A stretch of DNA of 16,513 nt, taken from assembly GCA_964452095.1 (NCBI GenBank), contig CAYVKX010000047.1, positions 1-16,513 on the forward strand, given 5' to 3'. Shown in pieces: positions 7,657 through 15,923 of the stretch (position 1 is the stretch's first letter; each line of letters opens with the position of its first letter). The position numbers and the translations under genes were made by a program. This DNA is from DUAL01 sp964452095. GTDB lineage: Bacteria; Bacteroidota; Bacteroidia; Flavobacteriales; BACL11. Under the pieces are notes generated by a model. The model worked only from the letters and a program-made list of their open reading frames with translations. It was not told the origin of the DNA and searched no databases.

Positions 7657-8985
7657 ATGAAAAGAAGAAAATTTATTTCCAATGTAGTAAAGGCATCAAC
7701 CGCTTCAATCGTTATGCCGTATATTTTACCAACTGGAAGATTATTTGCCGCTACTGGCTCTCAAATGGCAGATCATGTTGTGTTTGTACTTTTTGCAGGT
7801 GGAATGCGGCAGCAAGAAACTGTTTTGCAAAGATATCTGGATGATAGTCAAGGGGTGAATTTCCCTGGAAATATAATGTATAACCTTTTTGATGGTGCTC
7901 CTCCAACCGATAAAATCGTCTATGGAACAGATGGTTCTGTGCAAGGATTAGGGGATGTGCCTATTCCACAGATTCTTGGTCAAACCTTCCAACAACAAGG
8001 CACAATCTTCAAAGAAATGAGAAGTGCGACTACTGGTCATTATGGTGGGCTAAATGGTTTATTGCAAGGAAATACTTTAGCTAGTCAAGGTCTTAAAAGA
8101 AAGCCAATTAATCCTACTGTTTTTGAATATGTAAGAAAGCACCTGAATTTAAATGCAACTGATACTTGGTTTGTAGGAAATGGAATTATGAATTCTGTAC
8201 CACTTTTAAATTATAGTTTGAATGAAGAATATGGTATAAATTATGGTGCTAATTTTATTGCTCCAAACACTATTTTTGGAAATGATGGCCAGAAACATCT
8301 TTCTAATGCAAAAGTTTATGATCAAGTTGATGAGCTAGAACCAATGTATAGAACTAAAGAATTCTTAGATAATGTATGGGGAACAGTTGGTCCTGGATTG
8401 GTAACAATTGAAAATACTGAGCAAGAAAAATATGAGATAAAGGAGTTTTTAAGAACTATGTATCAAACAGGATCTACTGATATGCCACCTATTTATGATA
8501 ATGGAGATGCTTTTACTATTGGATATGCACTAGAGGTAATGAAATGGTTTAAGCCAAAGCTTACTGTTGTTAATATGAATGCAGTGGATGTTTGTCATAG
8601 TAATTTCACAGAATACTTAAGAGCATTGCATAGAGCCGATCATTCAATTGCTCATTTGTGGGATAGAATCCAATCTATTCCGAGTATGGCTGGAAATACA
8701 ATTATGATAGCAATTCCAGAATGTGGTAGAAACCTAGACTCAAATGCTATTCATGATTTTAATGATTTTTATGCTTACGATCATTCCGATCAAAATGCTA
8801 GAAGAGTTTTTGGAATGATGGTAGGGCCAAATGTTCCTTCAAATCATCTAGTAGGAAATGAAAATAATCCGATAGGGCATGCTACTGATGGCGTACTAAC
8901 TATTGCGGATATTTTTGGGATAAAAAATCAAATTCCTACTCAATATCTTACCCCTAACTCAATGTCAATGTTCGATAATTTATAA
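7657..8985 (+). CDS. Tat-exported DUF1501-like protein (alkaline-phosphatase superfamily fold)
   Basis: This 442-residue protein begins with MKRRKFISNVVKASTAS, a twin-arginine signal, so it is probably exported folded to the periplasm. The core matches DUF1501 by pattern: HVVFVLFAGGMRQQET at 40-55 (family form: hydrophobic strand then GG), SATTGHYGG at 123-131, VDVCHSNFTEYLRALHRAD at 310-328, IPECGRN at 353-359, DHSDQN at 375-380 and FGMMVGP at 385-391. DUF1501 proteins belong to the alkaline phosphatase/sulfatase superfamily, where Asp and His residues in such segments bind metals; here D311, H314, D328, H329, D375 and H376 are candidates. No sulfatase CxPSR motif is present, so it is not a classical sulfatase. 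The next gene starts 2 nt after its stop codon, indicating tight coupling to the cytochrome lipoprotein. Confidence 0.75.
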   Translation: MKRRKFISNVVKASTASIVMPYILPTGRLFAATGSQMADHVVFVLFAGGMRQQETVLQRYLDDSQGVNFPGNIMYNLFDGAPPTDKIVYGTDGSVQGLGDVPIPQILGQTFQQQGTIFKEMRSATTGHYGGLNGLLQGNTLASQGLKRKPINPTVFEYVRKHLNLNATDTWFVGNGIMNSVPLLNYSLNEEYGINYGANFIAPNTIFGNDGQKHLSNAKVYDQVDELEPMYRTKEFLDNVWGTVGPGLVTIENTEQEKYEIKEFLRTMYQTGSTDMPPIYDNGDAFTIGYALEVMKWFKPKLTVVNMNAVDVCHSNFTEYLRALHRADHSIAHLWDRIQSIPSMAGNTIMIAIPECGRNLDSNAIHDFNDFYAYDHSDQNARRVFGMMVGPNVPSNHLVGNENNPIGHATDGVLTIADIFGIKNQIPTQYLTPNSMSMFDNL

Positions 8986-8987
8986 TT

Positions 8988-9950
8988 ATGAAATCAACTA
9001 GAGAAATACTTTTATTATGCCTTATACTATTTGTAGGAATTTTTTCTTGCAAAAAGGAAATTGAAAATCCTTATGACAATCTTGTCTATCCTGACAATTC
9101 AGATAATACTTCTTACCAAGCTGAAAGCCACTCAATTACAGGGTTGCATAACAGGATTTTTTCTCCTCTTTGTGCTAATTCTGGCTGCCATGATGGAACG
9201 CTTGAACCAGATTTTAGAACAATAGAAAGTAGTTATAATACTTTGGTTTATCTCCCTTTAATAAAGAACGACCCAAATTATCCTACTGATTATTTTGCTT
9301 ATAGAGTTTTGCCTGGAGATACTATAAAATCAATGTTGTACCATAGATTAACGGTAGAGTTTGGAGAACTAGGTCAAAAAAATCTAATGCCACTTGGATT
9401 AGATGTAGATGAAAAGTTATATTGGAATCAGAATAAACAACAGTTTTTAGCAGACATTAGAAAATGGATAGATGATGGAGCAAAAGATATGTTTGGTAAT
9501 AGTCCGTCATTAGGGAATTTTGAACCAGAAATTAAAGGATTAGTTGCTTATGCTGATGGAGGCACTACCCCTTTACCAAAAAATAATGGGATGGTTCAAG
9601 TGCCTTTTGGCACTAATACATTAGAAATATGGTATAGTTATGATGATGATTTAACTACAGTGCAAAATATTACTTACAATAAAGCTAAATTCTCTACAGC
9701 TGCATATAATTTTAATAATGTTAGTGAAAATAGCATTTCTTATACAAGTTCTCCTATAACTGAATTGAGTTTTAAAAATACAATGGTTGATTTTTATCAC
9801 TATATTAATGTTGATGTGAGTGCTTACACTACTGATGAGATACTGTACAATAGAATATACCTTGAAGATGGAGATAATGGAATTACAGAAATTCCTTCTG
9901 ATGGAACTGGTTTTGCAACAATTAGAAAATTTGCACTTGAATTTAAATAA
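8988..9950 (+). CDS. Cytochrome c-like lipoprotein with CX4CH haem motif
   Basis: This 320-residue protein has a lipoprotein signal with lipobox IFSC (Cys21) followed by KKEIE. Residues 62-68 are CANSGCH, a CX4CH variant of the CXXCH haem c attachment motif, placed after RIFSPL as in planctomycete-type cytochrome domains. A likely axial Met is M134 in NLMPLG, and the helix FLADIRKWIDDGA (153-165) matches the usual C-terminal helix of this domain. Residues ~185-320 form a beta-rich region with no family recognised. It is predicted to be lipid-anchored at the envelope with one haem. It is tightly flanked (2 nt and 1 nt) by the DUF1501-like gene and a small lipoprotein. Haem attachment at CX4CH is known in some cytochromes but is inferred here. 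Confidence 0.75.
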   Translation: MKSTREILLLCLILFVGIFSCKKEIENPYDNLVYPDNSDNTSYQAESHSITGLHNRIFSPLCANSGCHDGTLEPDFRTIESSYNTLVYLPLIKNDPNYPTDYFAYRVLPGDTIKSMLYHRLTVEFGELGQKNLMPLGLDVDEKLYWNQNKQQFLADIRKWIDDGAKDMFGNSPSLGNFEPEIKGLVAYADGGTTPLPKNNGMVQVPFGTNTLEIWYSYDDDLTTVQNITYNKAKFSTAAYNFNNVSENSISYTSSPITELSFKNTMVDFYHYINVDVSAYTTDEILYNRIYLEDGDNGITEIPSDGTGFATIRKFALEFK

Positions 9951-9951
9951 T

Positions 9952-10395
9952 ATGAAAACAAAATTCCTAACACTTTTAATAATACCTCTACTTTTTTCTG
10001 GATGCAAGAGAGAAGATCTTAGAGAAGATATGAATATTCCTTATATTTCTATAAAGAGAATAAGCCCCTCAGTAGTACAAGAATTTACTGAAAGCGTTCT
10101 TTTAGAAGTAGCTTATGAGGATGGAAATGGAGATTTAGGTTTTTCAGATCCTGATATTTTTTCATTAAGCGTAAAAGATAGCCGTCTTGATGATGCCGAT
10201 ATGTATCATATTCCACCACTCGCTCCTGATGGAGAAGAAATTTACATCAAAGGAACTTTTAACATTTACTTAAATACTACATTTTTAATTGGAGTAGGGA
10301 GTAGCGAAAGATTAACTTATACAGTAAAAATTAAAGACAGAGCAGGGAACTGGAGTAATACTGTAACTTCAGAGGAGATTACTATCGTACAATAA
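9952..10395 (+). CDS. Small lipoprotein, Ig-like, unknown function
   Basis: The start at 9952 is chosen because it gives a clean lipoprotein signal (MKTKFLTLLIIPLLFSGC, Cys18, then KRED) and lies 1 nt after the previous stop; the open frame extends further upstream only inside the preceding gene. The mature ~130 residues are beta-rich. VAYEDGNGDLGFSDPD (about residues 53-68) is a D-x-N-G-D-like loop that may bind calcium, and the end (VKIKDRAGNWSNTV) has the look of an Ig/Big fold strand pair. No family is recognised. Lipoproteins of this kind are common next to T9SS cargo genes in Bacteroidota. The large T9SS gene begins 24 nt downstream. Confidence 0.75.
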   Translation: MKTKFLTLLIIPLLFSGCKREDLREDMNIPYISIKRISPSVVQEFTESVLLEVAYEDGNGDLGFSDPDIFSLSVKDSRLDDADMYHIPPLAPDGEEIYIKGTFNIYLNTTFLIGVGSSERLTYTVKIKDRAGNWSNTVTSEEITIVQ

Positions 10396-10419
10396 GTTGT
10401 CAACTAAACTTTAGATTAA

Positions 10420-13400
10420 TTGGGGAATCTTAAAAAATTATTATTAATTTTTGCTATGATTATTTGTTATAGTAATCAGTCCTACGGACAATATACTATG
10501 CAAAACCTAACAGTTACTGATTGTTATGGAACGCTAACCGATAGTGAAAGTAACCCAATTGTTGGAACTTATTATTCTCATAATGAAAATTACACCTTTA
10601 CCATTTGTCCACCAGGAGCAATTTCAATAGATATAATTTTTACATTTTTTGAAACAGAGTCAACATTTGATTATCTAAGAATTTTTGATGGACCAGATAC
10701 TAACTCGCCTTTAATTGGAGGTCCTTTTTCAGGAAATAGCATCCCTCCAAGCATTACTTCCAATGGATGTATTACTATCAATTTTATTAGTGATAATAAT
10801 GTAGCATTAGAAGGCTTTGCTCTTTATTGGGAAGCACAAATTACACCACCACCAAATCCGATTATAACGCTTCCAAATGCACCAACTTGTAGTACTAATG
10901 TGCTAACCATTACTCTTGATCAGATGATTCATTGCGATTCTGTTCCAACTTCAATTATAAATGTTACAGGACAAATCAATCAAGTGGTGAATGCTACAGC
11001 TATTAATTGCGTGAATGATTCTACAAATACTATTCAACTAAATCTTTTTCCAGGTATAAATGAGAGTGGTTCTTATGATATTTTCTTTCAAAGCTCTTTT
11101 AAGGATGAATGTGATAGTATTTGGATTTTGCAATCAAATTTAAACTTTGTGGTAAACGATTGTCCTTTACAACTTAATATTGTAACAAATAATGATAGTA
11201 TATGTATAGGAGGAAATACTGACATTTTAGCAATTGTATCAGGAGGTGATTCAACTTCATATAATTATAATTGGGCTCCTTTTTTACCTTCATCAGCAGG
11301 TCCGCATAATGTTGCTCCTTTAGTTACAACCACTTATTATTTAACTGTAAGTGATGCTGGCCCTGCACAATCACAAACAGATTCTATAACAATTTATGTA
11401 TTACCCTTACCTACTTTACAGAATGACACAACTGTTTGCAGAACTGGTCCTGACTTTTATTTGAGTGCAACCCCTGTAGGAGGTTGGTGGTGGGGATTTG
11501 GAATAGTAAGTGGAAGTCAAGGTGTTTTTTCACCAACTACAACAGGGGCTGGAACGCATACCGTTTCTTATGGATATGGAGGTTGTTCAGAAACAATGGA
11601 TGTTACGGTATTAGATATTTATGCTGGCCCAGATATTTCTGTATGTCCAAATGCACCAACATTTAATTTAACAACATCTGCTACAACTCCTGGTGGAACA
11701 TGGAGTGGATGTAATTGCATTCAACCAAATGGAGATATAAGTGTTGGTGGAATTCCTACTACTATTATTGCAATTTACACTCTCCCAAATGGCTGCTCTG
11801 ATTCTTTAAATATAATTATTGATAATATTATCACTCAAGCAGATGACACTATTTGTCAAAAAACATCTTCATTTCCACTTATTTTTTCTCCACCAAATGG
11901 ATATTGGAGCGTTTTACCTACACTTCCTTTGCAAGCAAGTAGTTGCGCTTCTCCTATTTCTAGTTTCCCATTTTCTGACAACTTTGAATTAGGGCTTATA
12001 AATTGGGCAAATGATCCTTTAAATGATTTTAATTGGACTTTAAATTCTGGAAGTACAGGTTCTACAGGAACAGGTCCTGCTTATGCATACTCTGGTGTAA
12101 ATTACATCTATACTGAAGCATCTGGAACCAACTTTCCTTACAAAAGGGCAGGGGTAATTAGCCCATGTTTAAATCTTTCAGCTTATTCCAATCCGATATT
12201 ACATTTTTGGTATCATATGTATGACGATCCTTCAGATGGAGCAGGGCAGGGCACATTTTCAGTAGATATCTCTACCGATAATGGCACAAATTGGACTAAT
12301 GATATATGGTTTAGAAGTGGTAGTCAAGCGAATCAATGGTTAGAGGCAACCGTAAATTTAAGCAATTATAATTCAGCTGAGGTTTTAATTAGGTTAAGAG
12401 TAATTACAGGAAATTCCTGGCAATCGGATGTAGCAGTAGATTATTTGTCTTTTTTAGGAGGACCTGTTTCTTCAGTTGGCATTTTTTTACCAACTGCTGC
12501 TGACTCTGGATTGCATACTTTAATCTATAATATTCAAGGATGTACCGACACAGTAAATATGTATGTAAAACCCATTGATGCTGGAAATGACATGGACATT
12601 TGCCCATCTCAATCTCCATTCAATTTGACAGGAATTCCCAGTAGTGGAATTTGGACAGGTTCTCATATTACAAACCCTACTACAGGTTTGTTTAATCCTG
12701 CTTTAGGATTAGGTGTAGATGTTGTTACATACTCAGTAGCGGGATGCACGGATACGGCTCTAATCTCTGTACAACAAACTTCAGTTTCACTAGATACTAT
12801 TTTAAGTTGTAATGATGATACTCTAGTAGTTTTAGATTCTATTCTAATTCCCAGAACTCCAGCTAATGGAATATGGAGTGGAAATGGAATTACTTCTAGT
12901 AACTACCCGGGAGGGTTTTCCCCAAGTCAAGCTGGAGCAGGATTTCATATAATTATATATACGGCAAACTCTTGCTCTGATAGTATTATCTTTGATGTTG
13001 CACCTTCAAGCATAATTACTGACACTATGGTTTGTGCCACATCTCCTGATTTTAATTTAAGTGCAAATCCAAGTGGCGGATTGTGGGGCGGAAATGGAAT
13101 CGTAAATAATTTCACAGGATTATTTTCTCCAGCTTCAGTAGGAGTGGGGCTTTATTATATTTTATATCAATCTCAAAGAGGATGCTTAGATACCACAACA
13201 GTTACCGTGTACAGCAACCCTGTTTTAAGTATGTCGGGAATTGGGGGGAATTATTGTTTTTTAGATACTAATATTCAAGTATCTGTAAATCCATCAGGAG
13301 GAATTTTATCAGGAAATGGGGTAAATAATCTAACTTTTAATCCGTCATTGGCTGGTCCTGGCTATCATACAATTACTTATTCTTTTGGGGCAGGAAGTTG

Positions 13401-14529
13401 CAGTGTAAGTATCGACACGGTTGTTCTTGTGGGCGATTCTTTATCTATCAATACTTACACTTCTAATGACTCAATCTGTTTGGGAGATATTGTAAATATT
13501 GGTGTAAATGTTTCAGGAGGCATTGGCAGTAATTATAGTTTTTCTTGGGATAATGGGCTGGGAAGTAGCTTTGAGCATAATGTAAGCCCTACTTCCAACA
13601 CTACTTATAATGTGATTGTTACAGATGGTTGTACAGAGCCAGCAATTGGTGTGATTGATATTTTTGTTTACCCTACTTTTAGTTTGTCTTTTAATACAAG
13701 CACAAAGGATTGTTATGTAGAAGATGGTTTTGCAAAAGTAACCGTAAATGGAAATAGCACTTATTCTTATCAGTGGAATACCAATCCTCCTGAAACTTCT
13801 GATAGTATTGTTGCTAATGTATCGAAAACTTACACTATAAAAGTTACCGATAATTCTTCCAATTGCAGCATTTCAGATACTGTTACCATTCCTGGTTATG
13901 ATAATATTATTGCAGACTTTTTTGTAAATAAAGATGAATGTATTTCTCTACTTGATGGTACTTTTCAGTTTTTAGATAATAGTAATATTAATAGCAATGA
14001 GATTTCAACTGCTAGTTTTTGGAGTTTTGGAGACGGTAGCACAACTCCTTATTCTTTCGGTACAAATCCTGAGCATACTTATACTGATACCGGACAATAT
14101 TTGGTAAGTTTAATCTTGGTAAATAATGGAAATTGCACAGATACTACTTCCTTGTCTGTTTGTATTTTACCTGATAAAAAGATATTTGTGCCAAATAGCT
14201 TTACTCCAAATTTTGACCATTGCAATGATGAGTTTTTTGTAAAGGGAGTAGGAGGGTTTTATGAATTTAATATTAAAATCTACAAAAGGTGGGGAGGAGA
14301 TATAGTGTTCGAATCAGATGAAATAATACTTACTGATAGTTATTCTGACGGAAATTTATGTCATATTCAGCAGGATTTATATTCTTATTATAAGATGGGA
14401 ACTTGGGATGGGTTATTAGAAAATGGGGAAGAAGCTCCATTTGGAGTTTATGCTTTTATTATTGAGTACAAGCAACTGGAAAATTCTGCAATAGAAACAA
14501 TAGTTGGTATAGTAACCTTAATCAGATAA
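10420..14529 (+). CDS. Large multidomain T9SS type B surface protein (CUB, Ig-like repeats, MAM, PKD, CHU_C)
   Basis: This 1369-codon protein has a TTG start. An in-frame TAA at 10417-10419 rules out anything upstream, and TTG gives a full signal peptide (GNLKKLLLIFAMII ... SYGQ); the next ATG (codon 13) would cut it in half. Domains in order: CUB (~33-143; FDYLRIFDGP, FISDNN, GFALYW); Ig-like stretch (~145-335); about seven repeats of a GGxWSGxGIxxxxGxFSP module with a C-terminal GCxDT strand (~340-995), the third of which encloses a MAM domain (~518-680; FELGLINW, FWYHMYDD); further Ig-like domains; PKD (~1163-1250; WSFGDGS at 1201-1207); and a gliding-motility-associated C-terminal domain (~1253-1369; FVPNSFTPN, YKRWGG, WDG, APFGVY). 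The last is the type B T9SS signal (TIGR04131/CHU_C). Adhesion or polymer binding at the cell surface is inferred. It is probably part of the upstream operon. Confidence 0.88.
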   Translation: MGNLKKLLLIFAMIICYSNQSYGQYTMQNLTVTDCYGTLTDSESNPIVGTYYSHNENYTFTICPPGAISIDIIFTFFETESTFDYLRIFDGPDTNSPLIGGPFSGNSIPPSITSNGCITINFISDNNVALEGFALYWEAQITPPPNPIITLPNAPTCSTNVLTITLDQMIHCDSVPTSIINVTGQINQVVNATAINCVNDSTNTIQLNLFPGINESGSYDIFFQSSFKDECDSIWILQSNLNFVVNDCPLQLNIVTNNDSICIGGNTDILAIVSGGDSTSYNYNWAPFLPSSAGPHNVAPLVTTTYYLTVSDAGPAQSQTDSITIYVLPLPTLQNDTTVCRTGPDFYLSATPVGGWWWGFGIVSGSQGVFSPTTTGAGTHTVSYGYGGCSETMDVTVLDIYAGPDISVCPNAPTFNLTTSATTPGGTWSGCNCIQPNGDISVGGIPTTIIAIYTLPNGCSDSLNIIIDNIITQADDTICQKTSSFPLIFSPPNGYWSVLPTLPLQASSCASPISSFPFSDNFELGLINWANDPLNDFNWTLNSGSTGSTGTGPAYAYSGVNYIYTEASGTNFPYKRAGVISPCLNLSAYSNPILHFWYHMYDDPSDGAGQGTFSVDISTDNGTNWTNDIWFRSGSQANQWLEATVNLSNYNSAEVLIRLRVITGNSWQSDVAVDYLSFLGGPVSSVGIFLPTAADSGLHTLIYNIQGCTDTVNMYVKPIDAGNDMDICPSQSPFNLTGIPSSGIWTGSHITNPTTGLFNPALGLGVDVVTYSVAGCTDTALISVQQTSVSLDTILSCNDDTLVVLDSILIPRTPANGIWSGNGITSSNYPGGFSPSQAGAGFHIIIYTANSCSDSIIFDVAPSSIITDTMVCATSPDFNLSANPSGGLWGGNGIVNNFTGLFSPASVGVGLYYILYQSQRGCLDTTTVTVYSNPVLSMSGIGGNYCFLDTNIQVSVNPSGGILSGNGVNNLTFNPSLAGPGYHTITYSFGAGSCSVSIDTVVLVGDSLSINTYTSNDSICLGDIVNIGVNVSGGIGSNYSFSWDNGLGSSFEHNVSPTSNTTYNVIVTDGCTEPAIGVIDIFVYPTFSLSFNTSTKDCYVEDGFAKVTVNGNSTYSYQWNTNPPETSDSIVANVSKTYTIKVTDNSSNCSISDTVTIPGYDNIIADFFVNKDECISLLDGTFQFLDNSNINSNEISTASFWSFGDGSTTPYSFGTNPEHTYTDTGQYLVSLILVNNGNCTDTTSLSVCILPDKKIFVPNSFTPNFDHCNDEFFVKGVGGFYEFNIKIYKRWGGDIVFESDEIILTDSYSDGNLCHIQQDLYSYYKMGTWDGLLENGEEAPFGVYAFIIEYKQLENSAIETIVGIVTLIR

Positions 14530-14759
14530 TGTATGTAATTTTAGCTTTTGGCTATGCAGACGATATACTTATGATTACACTCTCATTAATATTTATTTTA
14601 CTTCTTTTTCTCTTTAAAAGAAAGACGGCATTTCAGCTTTTAGCAAAAATAAATAAGCTGATTCTTCCTAGTATGCACAAAAAAGATTTAGGTAAACTAA
14701 AAAAATGGGAACTGCTAATTGTGGCTTATAGATATTGGGTAACTAAAAATGCTATTTAA
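14529..14759 (+). CDS. Small one-pass membrane protein, unknown function
   Basis: The ATG at 14529 shares its A with the TAA of the large T9SS gene, suggesting translational coupling; ATG 14571 (codon 15) is an alternative start that keeps the whole membrane segment. The 76-residue product has one strong hydrophobic helix (about 13-29, LMITLSLIFILLLFLF), then a basic tail: LAKINKLILPSMHKKDLGKLKKWELL and YRYWVTKNAI. A tail of this form (KxNKxxLPS ... KLxKxQ/W ... YRYxVTxNAL) is, as I recall, conserved in very small Flavobacteria proteins of unknown function, which argues that the ORF is real. The stop abuts the stop of the opposing DUF4019 gene with no spacer. Confidence 0.6.
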   Translation: MYVILAFGYADDILMITLSLIFILLLFLFKRKTAFQLLAKINKLILPSMHKKDLGKLKKWELLIVAYRYWVTKNAI

Positions 14760-15233
14760 TTATTCTTTCAGCTTAGATTTTGGAAACTCTCCGTTATCAT
14801 CTTTTAACTGATATTCAGTAAAATAGGAGAGAACCTCCCATTTTCCATTCTCATTTTGGGATAACAGCACCATTTCTTCAACAGTATTTGCATTAGCATA
14901 TTCTGATTGATAACGAATAGTTACATACATCCCTTCCGGCAAACCTTCTATTTCCTTTTCTATTTCTGCTAAATAATATTTCCTAGAAGTAAATTTACCT
15001 AGTTCAGGCATTAATTCCATACTAAAATATGCATTCCACTCCTCAAAATTAGTTTGATTTTTAGTTGATGCTGCCAACATATCCCAACAATTTTGGTACT
15101 GTTTGTTGTTTAGTTTTTGCAACCAACTAATAGCTGTCTTTTCTGCATCACGCATTTGTTGTCGTTGTGTTTTTTGAGGAAATGCTAGCAATACTGGTAC
15201 TGAGAGAATTAGAGTTAAAATATATCGTTTCAT
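14760..15233 (-). CDS. DUF4019 secreted protein
   Basis: The start is placed at ATG 15233 (product MKRYILTLILSVPVL...), seven codons inside the longest frame. This gives a normal signal peptide ending LLAFPQ, and the promoter at 15252-15283 overlaps the more distal ATG. The product has 157 residues. After a short charged region, AISWLQKLNNKQYQNCWDMLA, the FEEWNAYF segment, a following LGKFTSRKY, then GMYVTIRYQSEY and GKWEVLSYF follow the DUF4019 (PF13211) pattern of a small NTF2/cystatin-like fold. It is predicted to be periplasmic. DUF4019 proteins have no established function. It is convergent with the small membrane gene and has its own promoter, so it is a monocistronic unit. Confidence 0.82.
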   Translation of the reverse strand: MKRYILTLILSVPVLLAFPQKTQRQQMRDAEKTAISWLQKLNNKQYQNCWDMLAASTKNQTNFEEWNAYFSMELMPELGKFTSRKYYLAEIEKEIEGLPEGMYVTIRYQSEYANANTVEEMVLLSQNENGKWEVLSYFTEYQLKDDNGEFPKSKLKE

Positions 15234-15251
15234 ATTGTGAATTTTAAATGG

Positions 15252-15283
15252 CAAAACTAAGAATATAAAGGAATTTAAAGCAA
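15252..15283 (-). promoter_or_regulatory. Bacteroidota-type promoter for the DUF4019 gene
   Basis: Read on the minus strand, TTG (15283-15281) and TAGTTTTG (15259-15252, consensus TAnnTTTG) are 21 bp apart. Transcription should start near 15247, downstream of the ATG at 15254, which supports translation from ATG 15233. Confidence 0.55.
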
Positions 15284-15480
15284 ATTATTGTATTCAAAAA
15301 TGAGGAAATTTAATGTTATTTTTTAAAAACTAAAATAATATTAAATTAGGTAAGCCCTGTATCTTATTGATAATACGATACTTATATTTCATTTTAAAAA
15401 TATAATAAAATTTGGAATATTAGATTTTTTCTGATTAGTTTTATAATCATCAAAACTTGTATTAACCAAAACCTTAAAAT

Positions 15481-15678
15481 ATGGCTTATGAACACAAAAA
15501 CAGCAAAGGACAAACTTATTACTTGCACACGCAAGAAGTAAAGTTAAAGTCGTCCAACAAACAACAAACGATTTATTTCTTTGCAAAGGACAAAAGATCG
15601 AATGCTTGCGATATTCCAGCAGGAAAAACAGTAGTTGAAAATAAAAGAACAGGACTACCTTTCTTGAAGAAAGCTTAA
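15481..15678 (+). CDS. 65-residue conserved hypothetical protein, copy 1
   Basis: This 65-residue protein has no signal peptide and is probably cytoplasmic. Visible blocks are KGQTYYLHTQEVKLK, IYFFAKD, ACDIPAGKTVVENK and the end RTGLPFLKK. Short proteins with this pattern (YYLHxxEVxL ... IYFFAKD ... LPxGxxVVENxRTGLPxLKK) occur, as I recall, in several bacterial phyla without assigned function. The second copy at 16166-16363 has the same length and aligns without gaps. TATTAACCAAAA precedes the ATG by 9 nt, as it does (11 nt) in the second copy. It is followed by its own terminator. No full TAnnTTTG promoter is visible. Confidence 0.8.
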   Translation: MAYEHKNSKGQTYYLHTQEVKLKSSNKQQTIYFFAKDKRSNACDIPAGKTVVENKRTGLPFLKKA

Positions 15679-15699
15679 TTCATCTTTACTAAAAAAAGG

Positions 15700-15724
15700 A
15701 AAACCTCAAGAAATTGGGGTTTTT
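15700..15724 (+). terminator. Intrinsic terminator after small paralog 1
   Basis: AAAACCTC (15700-15707) pairs with GGGGTTTT (15716-15723), with one T-G wobble and an 8-nt loop. It is preceded by an A-tract and followed by TCTTT. It lies 22 nt after the stop codon. Confidence 0.75.
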
Positions 15725-15923
15725 CTTTGCAATAGATTGATATAAATTGCCACTAAATAAAAAGCAAAACAAACGATTTCTAAGCATTTATAAGGGGGTA
15801 AAACTAAATAATTTGGCTGTTTTAGAAGTAAAATCTTATAATTTGAGCTGTATTTATTAACCGTTTTAAAGCGTATATTTTTCTCTTTTTTCATATTAAG
15901 TAAATTTATTAAAGGAAAAAACA

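Noticed and set aside
7657..8985. Calling the DUF1501-like protein a sulfatase or phosphatase
   Set aside because: The superfamily fold is likely, but no CxPSR formylglycine motif or classical alkaline-phosphatase Ser motif is visible, so activity cannot be assigned.
9820..9951. Upstream extension of the 9952 lipoprotein
   Set aside because: The extra 44 residues overlap the cytochrome gene, contain no signal and would bury the lipobox.
15406..15414. TAAAATTTG as promoter for small paralog 1
   Set aside because: There are three rather than two bases between TA and TTTG, and no TTG at a suitable distance.
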